From an uncultured Christensenella sp. (lineage in GTDB: Bacteria; Bacillota; Clostridia; Christensenellales; Pumilibacteraceae), in assembly GCA_910579205.1 (NCBI GenBank), contig CAJTTD010000006.1:1-64000 (forward strand): a DNA stretch of 64,000 nucleotides. The letters run 5' to 3'. The position numbers were made by a program, and so were the translations under genes. Below the pieces are notes generated by a model that worked only from the letters and a program-made list of their open reading frames with translations, did not search any database and was not told where the DNA came from. This document shows, one piece after another, positions 61,144-64,000 of the stretch (position 1 is the first letter of the stretch; the number at the start of each line of letters is the position of its first letter).

Positions 61144-62154
61144 ATGTATACGTTTAAATACATACTTAAAAGACTCGGCTTGATGATATTCACATTTTGC
61201 ATTATAATGCTAATGTGTTTCGTATTGATCAAGCTTTTGCCGCTCAAGATACCGCGCGTACAAGGCTCCGATCCCAACTTGATGTATTATCAGTTGCAGA
61301 GCCGCGGATACATAAGGAATCTGCAGTACGACAGCGCAGGTCTCGTCGTAGGGTATGAACGCATGCCTATTATGATACAGCTGTGGAAATATATTAAAAA
61401 TATATTCACCAGCGGTGATTTCGGCATCAGTTACGCTATGCCGCAGTATCAGTTTCACCCGGTGTGGGACGTTTTTGTGGAAAAGCTCCCTCCTACCATA
61501 CTGATAAATATATATTCGACGTTGATAGGCGTTCCCATCGGCTTGGGCTTGGGCATACTTGCCGCGCTCAAAAAGAACAAGTGGCAAGATCAAGTCATCA
61601 ACGTGATCATAATTTTGCTCGTTTCCACTCCGTCCATAGTGCTCGGCGTTATGATCCAGTATATATTCTGCTTTAAACTGCATTGGTTCCAGATAATGAT
61701 GGAGCCCGGTTTCGATTACTTTACTTGGCCCATGTTTCGATCGATGCTTCCCGCGGTATTTTCGCTCAGTCTCGGCGCAATAGCGGGATATGCGCGGTTT
61801 ACGCGTGCCGAGCTTTCCGAGGTGCTCACCAACGATTACATGTTGCTCGCGCGCACCAAAGGTCTTACGAGAGGACAAGCGACGCTGCGCCACGCGCTCA
61901 GAAACTCCATGGTCGTTATATTCCCGTCCATACTCGCTGAGTTTATAGGCGTGCTATCGGGATCGATGCTCATAGAGAGCATGTTCTCCGTTCCCGGCGT
62001 CGGTCGGCTGTACTTGGATTCCATAGTAACGCTCGACTACGACTTCTTTATGATGCTTTCGGGATTTTACTGTTTGGTAGGTCTGACTGCGGGCATCATA
62101 GTAGATATAAGTTACGGAATAATCGATCCGAGAATTCGCATGGGGGCAAAGTAA
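61144..62154 (+). CDS. Peptide ABC transporter permease (DppB/OppB type)
   Basis: The 336-residue permease has an N-terminal TM helix (about 9-32), an external segment, and five TM helices in the binding-protein-dependent core, with the EAA loop EVLTNDYMLLARTKGLTRGQATLRHALRNSM (about 220-250). Forms a heterodimer with DppC at 62156, one nt later. A GGGTGAA lies before ATG 61144. Confidence 0.93.
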   Translation: MYTFKYILKRLGLMIFTFCIIMLMCFVLIKLLPLKIPRVQGSDPNLMYYQLQSRGYIRNLQYDSAGLVVGYERMPIMIQLWKYIKNIFTSGDFGISYAMPQYQFHPVWDVFVEKLPPTILINIYSTLIGVPIGLGLGILAALKKNKWQDQVINVIIILLVSTPSIVLGVMIQYIFCFKLHWFQIMMEPGFDYFTWPMFRSMLPAVFSLSLGAIAGYARFTRAELSEVLTNDYMLLARTKGLTRGQATLRHALRNSMVVIFPSILAEFIGVLSGSMLIESMFSVPGVGRLYLDSIVTLDYDFFMMLSGFYCLVGLTAGIIVDISYGIIDPRIRMGAK

Positions 62155-62155
62155 T

Positions 62156-63730
62156 ATGGAAAACAACGTTACAATGTCAAACGAATTGCGCGATATACCC
62201 GCAAGCAAATTCGAGTTTGTGCAGAGCAACGAAGTGCTGCACGACAAAGTACTCGAGACAAAACCCGTAGGTTACTTTAAGGGCGCGTTCAAACGCTTTT
62301 GCAAGAACAAAGGCGCTATCGTCGCATCGTGCGTAATTTTAGTGCTGGTGCTGTTTGCATTGATAGCGCCTATCTGCACGCCTTATTCCGTATCGTTCAC
62401 CGACGACTTGTACAGAGGCACGCTGCCCAAAGCGACCGTCTTTGCCAAAACATCGTTTTGGGACGGATGCGAAAGCGTAACCGTGGGCGAGCAAGAATAC
62501 ATCAAGCTCAGAGCGATGGGCGAAGAGACGGGGCATTACGCCATAAAGGATCAAAAGGTGGAGCGCACCGACGACGGGCTTTACCGTTTCCGCCGCGACA
62601 CGTATCATAAAAACGGCATGGTATATATCAACCTCTTGCCCGACGAGTACGAAAAACTTCAGCAATATCAAAACGAGACTGGCATACAGGTTATATACCC
62701 CACGGTCAGAGAAAAGGACAGACCGGAGTCTCAGAATGACAAAGGGGACGCCAACTATTACTACCGTACCAAGCGTGCGAGCGGCGGCGTTACTCAGATA
62801 GTTCTCGACGCCGACGGTAATGTCATACCCGTATACCGCGACTATCCCGCCGCCAATCCCAGCGACAACTATCATTCGTTGCGCATAGAGGGCGACGGGT
62901 TCGATAAAAACGGCGTTACTTATCAGTACGCATACGCGGCGGTCAAGGGCAACAGCTACGAAGTTCGCGTAAACTACTACGAATACTTTATCTACAACCA
63001 TACCTACGTGCTTAAGGACGGCATAAAAAAACCGTCGTTCTTGTTCGGCACTACCAATATGGGTCAGGACATATTGACGTGTCTTGCGTCGGGCGCGCGC
63101 TTCTCATTTATTTTCGCGATAGCAGTCGCTATAGTAAACATGATAGTGGGCGCGATATACGGGTCTATCGAGGGCTTTTACGGCGGCAAGATCGACCTTG
63201 TGATGGAGCGCGTATCGGATATACTGTCCGCAGTTCCGTCCATGATAGTCATAACGTTGTTCAAGTATTATCTGCGAGGGTCGAGCGACATACTTGTTCT
63301 GTTCTTCTCGTTCTTCCTAACGGGCTGGATAGGCATGGCTGGCACTACCCGAATGCAGTTCTATAGGTTCAAAAATCAAGAATACGTGCTTGCGGCGCGC
63401 ACGCTGGGCGCTAAAGACAGGCGTTTGATGTTTAAGCACATCTTCCCCAACGCTATAGGTACGCTCGTTACGAGTTGTGCGCTCGTCATACCTTCTATGA
63501 TATACAGCGAAGTGAACCTCACGTACCTCGGCATAATCAATCTTTCCGCGGGCAGCGAGATCACGAGCGTGGGTACTTTGATAGCGGCGGGACAGTCCGC
63601 GTTTACTACCGCGCCGTTCATAGTCTTGTTCCCGACCGTGTTCTTGACGCTGCTCATGCTTAGCTTTAACTTGTTCGGCAACGGATTGCGCGACGCATTC
63701 AACCCGAGCTTGCGCGGATCGGAGGGCTGA
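62156..63730 (+). CDS. Peptide ABC transporter permease (DppC/OppC type) with large insert
   Basis: The 524-residue permease has a first TM helix (about 55-75), then an external domain of about 200 residues (about 80-290) before the usual five TM core with EAA loop EYVLAARTLGAKDRRLMFKHIFPNAIGTL (about 400-428). Standard DppC is about 300 residues. The insert is Asp/Tyr-rich and may touch the large binding protein. It begins 1 nt after dppB. Confidence 0.92.
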   Translation: MENNVTMSNELRDIPASKFEFVQSNEVLHDKVLETKPVGYFKGAFKRFCKNKGAIVASCVILVLVLFALIAPICTPYSVSFTDDLYRGTLPKATVFAKTSFWDGCESVTVGEQEYIKLRAMGEETGHYAIKDQKVERTDDGLYRFRRDTYHKNGMVYINLLPDEYEKLQQYQNETGIQVIYPTVREKDRPESQNDKGDANYYYRTKRASGGVTQIVLDADGNVIPVYRDYPAANPSDNYHSLRIEGDGFDKNGVTYQYAYAAVKGNSYEVRVNYYEYFIYNHTYVLKDGIKKPSFLFGTTNMGQDILTCLASGARFSFIFAIAVAIVNMIVGAIYGSIEGFYGGKIDLVMERVSDILSAVPSMIVITLFKYYLRGSSDILVLFFSFFLTGWIGMAGTTRMQFYRFKNQEYVLAARTLGAKDRRLMFKHIFPNAIGTLVTSCALVIPSMIYSEVNLTYLGIINLSAGSEITSVGTLIAAGQSAFTTAPFIVLFPTVFLTLLMLSFNLFGNGLRDAFNPSLRGSEG

Positions 63731-63731
63731 T

Positions 63732-64000
63732 ATGGAAAAAGAGACTAAACTGTCGGTAAAAAACCTTAAGATATCGTTCCGCACTGACGGCGGAAAAGTT
63801 CAAGCCGTGCGCAATATTTCGTTCGACCTTGCCAAGGGCGAAACGCTCGCAATAGTGGGCGAGTCGGGTTCGGGCAAGTCGGTAACTTCGCGCGCCATTT
63901 TGGGCATACTCGCCAACAACGCCATAAAAGACGGCGGCGAGATACTTTACGACGGTCAGGACCTTATGAAGATCTCCGAGGAGCAGTTCTGCAAGATCCG
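63732..64000 (+). CDS. Peptide ABC transporter ATP-binding protein (DppD/OppD type), N-terminal part
   Basis: The first 89 codons are visible before the window ends. MEKETKLSVKNLKISFRTDGGKVQAVRNISFDLAKGETLAIVGESGSGKSVTSRAILG shows the ABC N-end and Walker A GESGSGKS. GGAGGG precedes the ATG, which follows dppC at once. Expected signature, Walker B and C-terminal cluster lie outside. Confidence 0.93.
   Translation, partial: MEKETKLSVKNLKISFRTDGGKVQAVRNISFDLAKGETLAIVGESGSGKSVTSRAILGILANNAIKDGGEILYDGQDLMKISEEQFCKI

Overview
The window is chromosomal DNA from a spore-forming, low-to-mid GC Bacillota, most likely an uncultured gut Clostridia. This rests on the str operon order (rpsL-rpsG-fusA-tuf), a Veg-SPOCS/LysM-ispE block, sporulation genes (YabP, YabQ, YyaC, a lone Spo0A effector domain), primosome genes of DnaD/DnaI type, an ECF transporter with RibU, and sigma-A-like promoters. 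Assignment to a lineage such as Christensenellales is a guess from gene style. There are no rRNA or tRNA genes, CRISPR arrays, phage genes or transposases.

Layout. 1-4728: str operon with a tuf promoter and strong terminator. 4740-6724: AT-rich decayed genes, including a two-domain DUF5104-like lipoprotein split at an A9 run. 7008-13258: malQ, a zinc-ribbon protein, veg, a SPOCS/LysM protein, a GNAT pseudogene, ispE and an amidase. 13411-19272: two HTH regulators, a secreted protein, an MntP-like pump, a Cys-rich mini-protein, a Spo0A_C-only protein, a GT2 glycosyltransferase and a collagen-like protein. 19503-23369: TetR plus a MacB/FtsX-type ABC exporter. 23529-28731: ecfA1-ecfA2-ecfT-truA, an RsmF-like methylase and a SIMPL protein. 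28910-37075: small zinc protein, CNNM/CBS protein, a 0.29-kb palindromic element with terminal inverted repeats, a GH13 amylase, asnS, a membrane protein and an ABC-2 exporter. 37222-40201 (minus strand): yabP-yabQ and a DnaD-DnaI operon. 40306-48152: sbcD-sbcC, a zinc-ribbon membrane protein and a surface lipoprotein with a G10 run in its signal peptide. 48421-57916: yyaC, cvpA-like, an unknown repeat protein, dnaX, nadE, FMN riboswitch-ribU, and a DUF421 protein. 58236-64000: start of a peptide ABC importer operon (SBP, DppB, DppC, DppD), cut by the window end.

How genes work together. ecfA1A2T supply the energy module that RibU needs, about 30 kb away. malQ, the GH13 enzyme and the carbohydrate-binding-like lipoprotein fit maltodextrin use. 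YabP/YabQ, YyaC, SPOCS/LysM, Spo0A_C, and probably the collagen-like and Cys-rich proteins, fit an endospore former with a decorated spore surface (the last two are inference).

The most notable signals are: a dnaX A10 slippery run at which a single -1 slip or one extra transcribed A gives an immediate TAA (gamma-like product); the palindromic element at 30771-31063; three genes whose start codon lies exactly 6 nt after a good -10 box and which have no Shine-Dalgarno (probable leaderless mRNAs); and a paired set of Cys-rich proteins.
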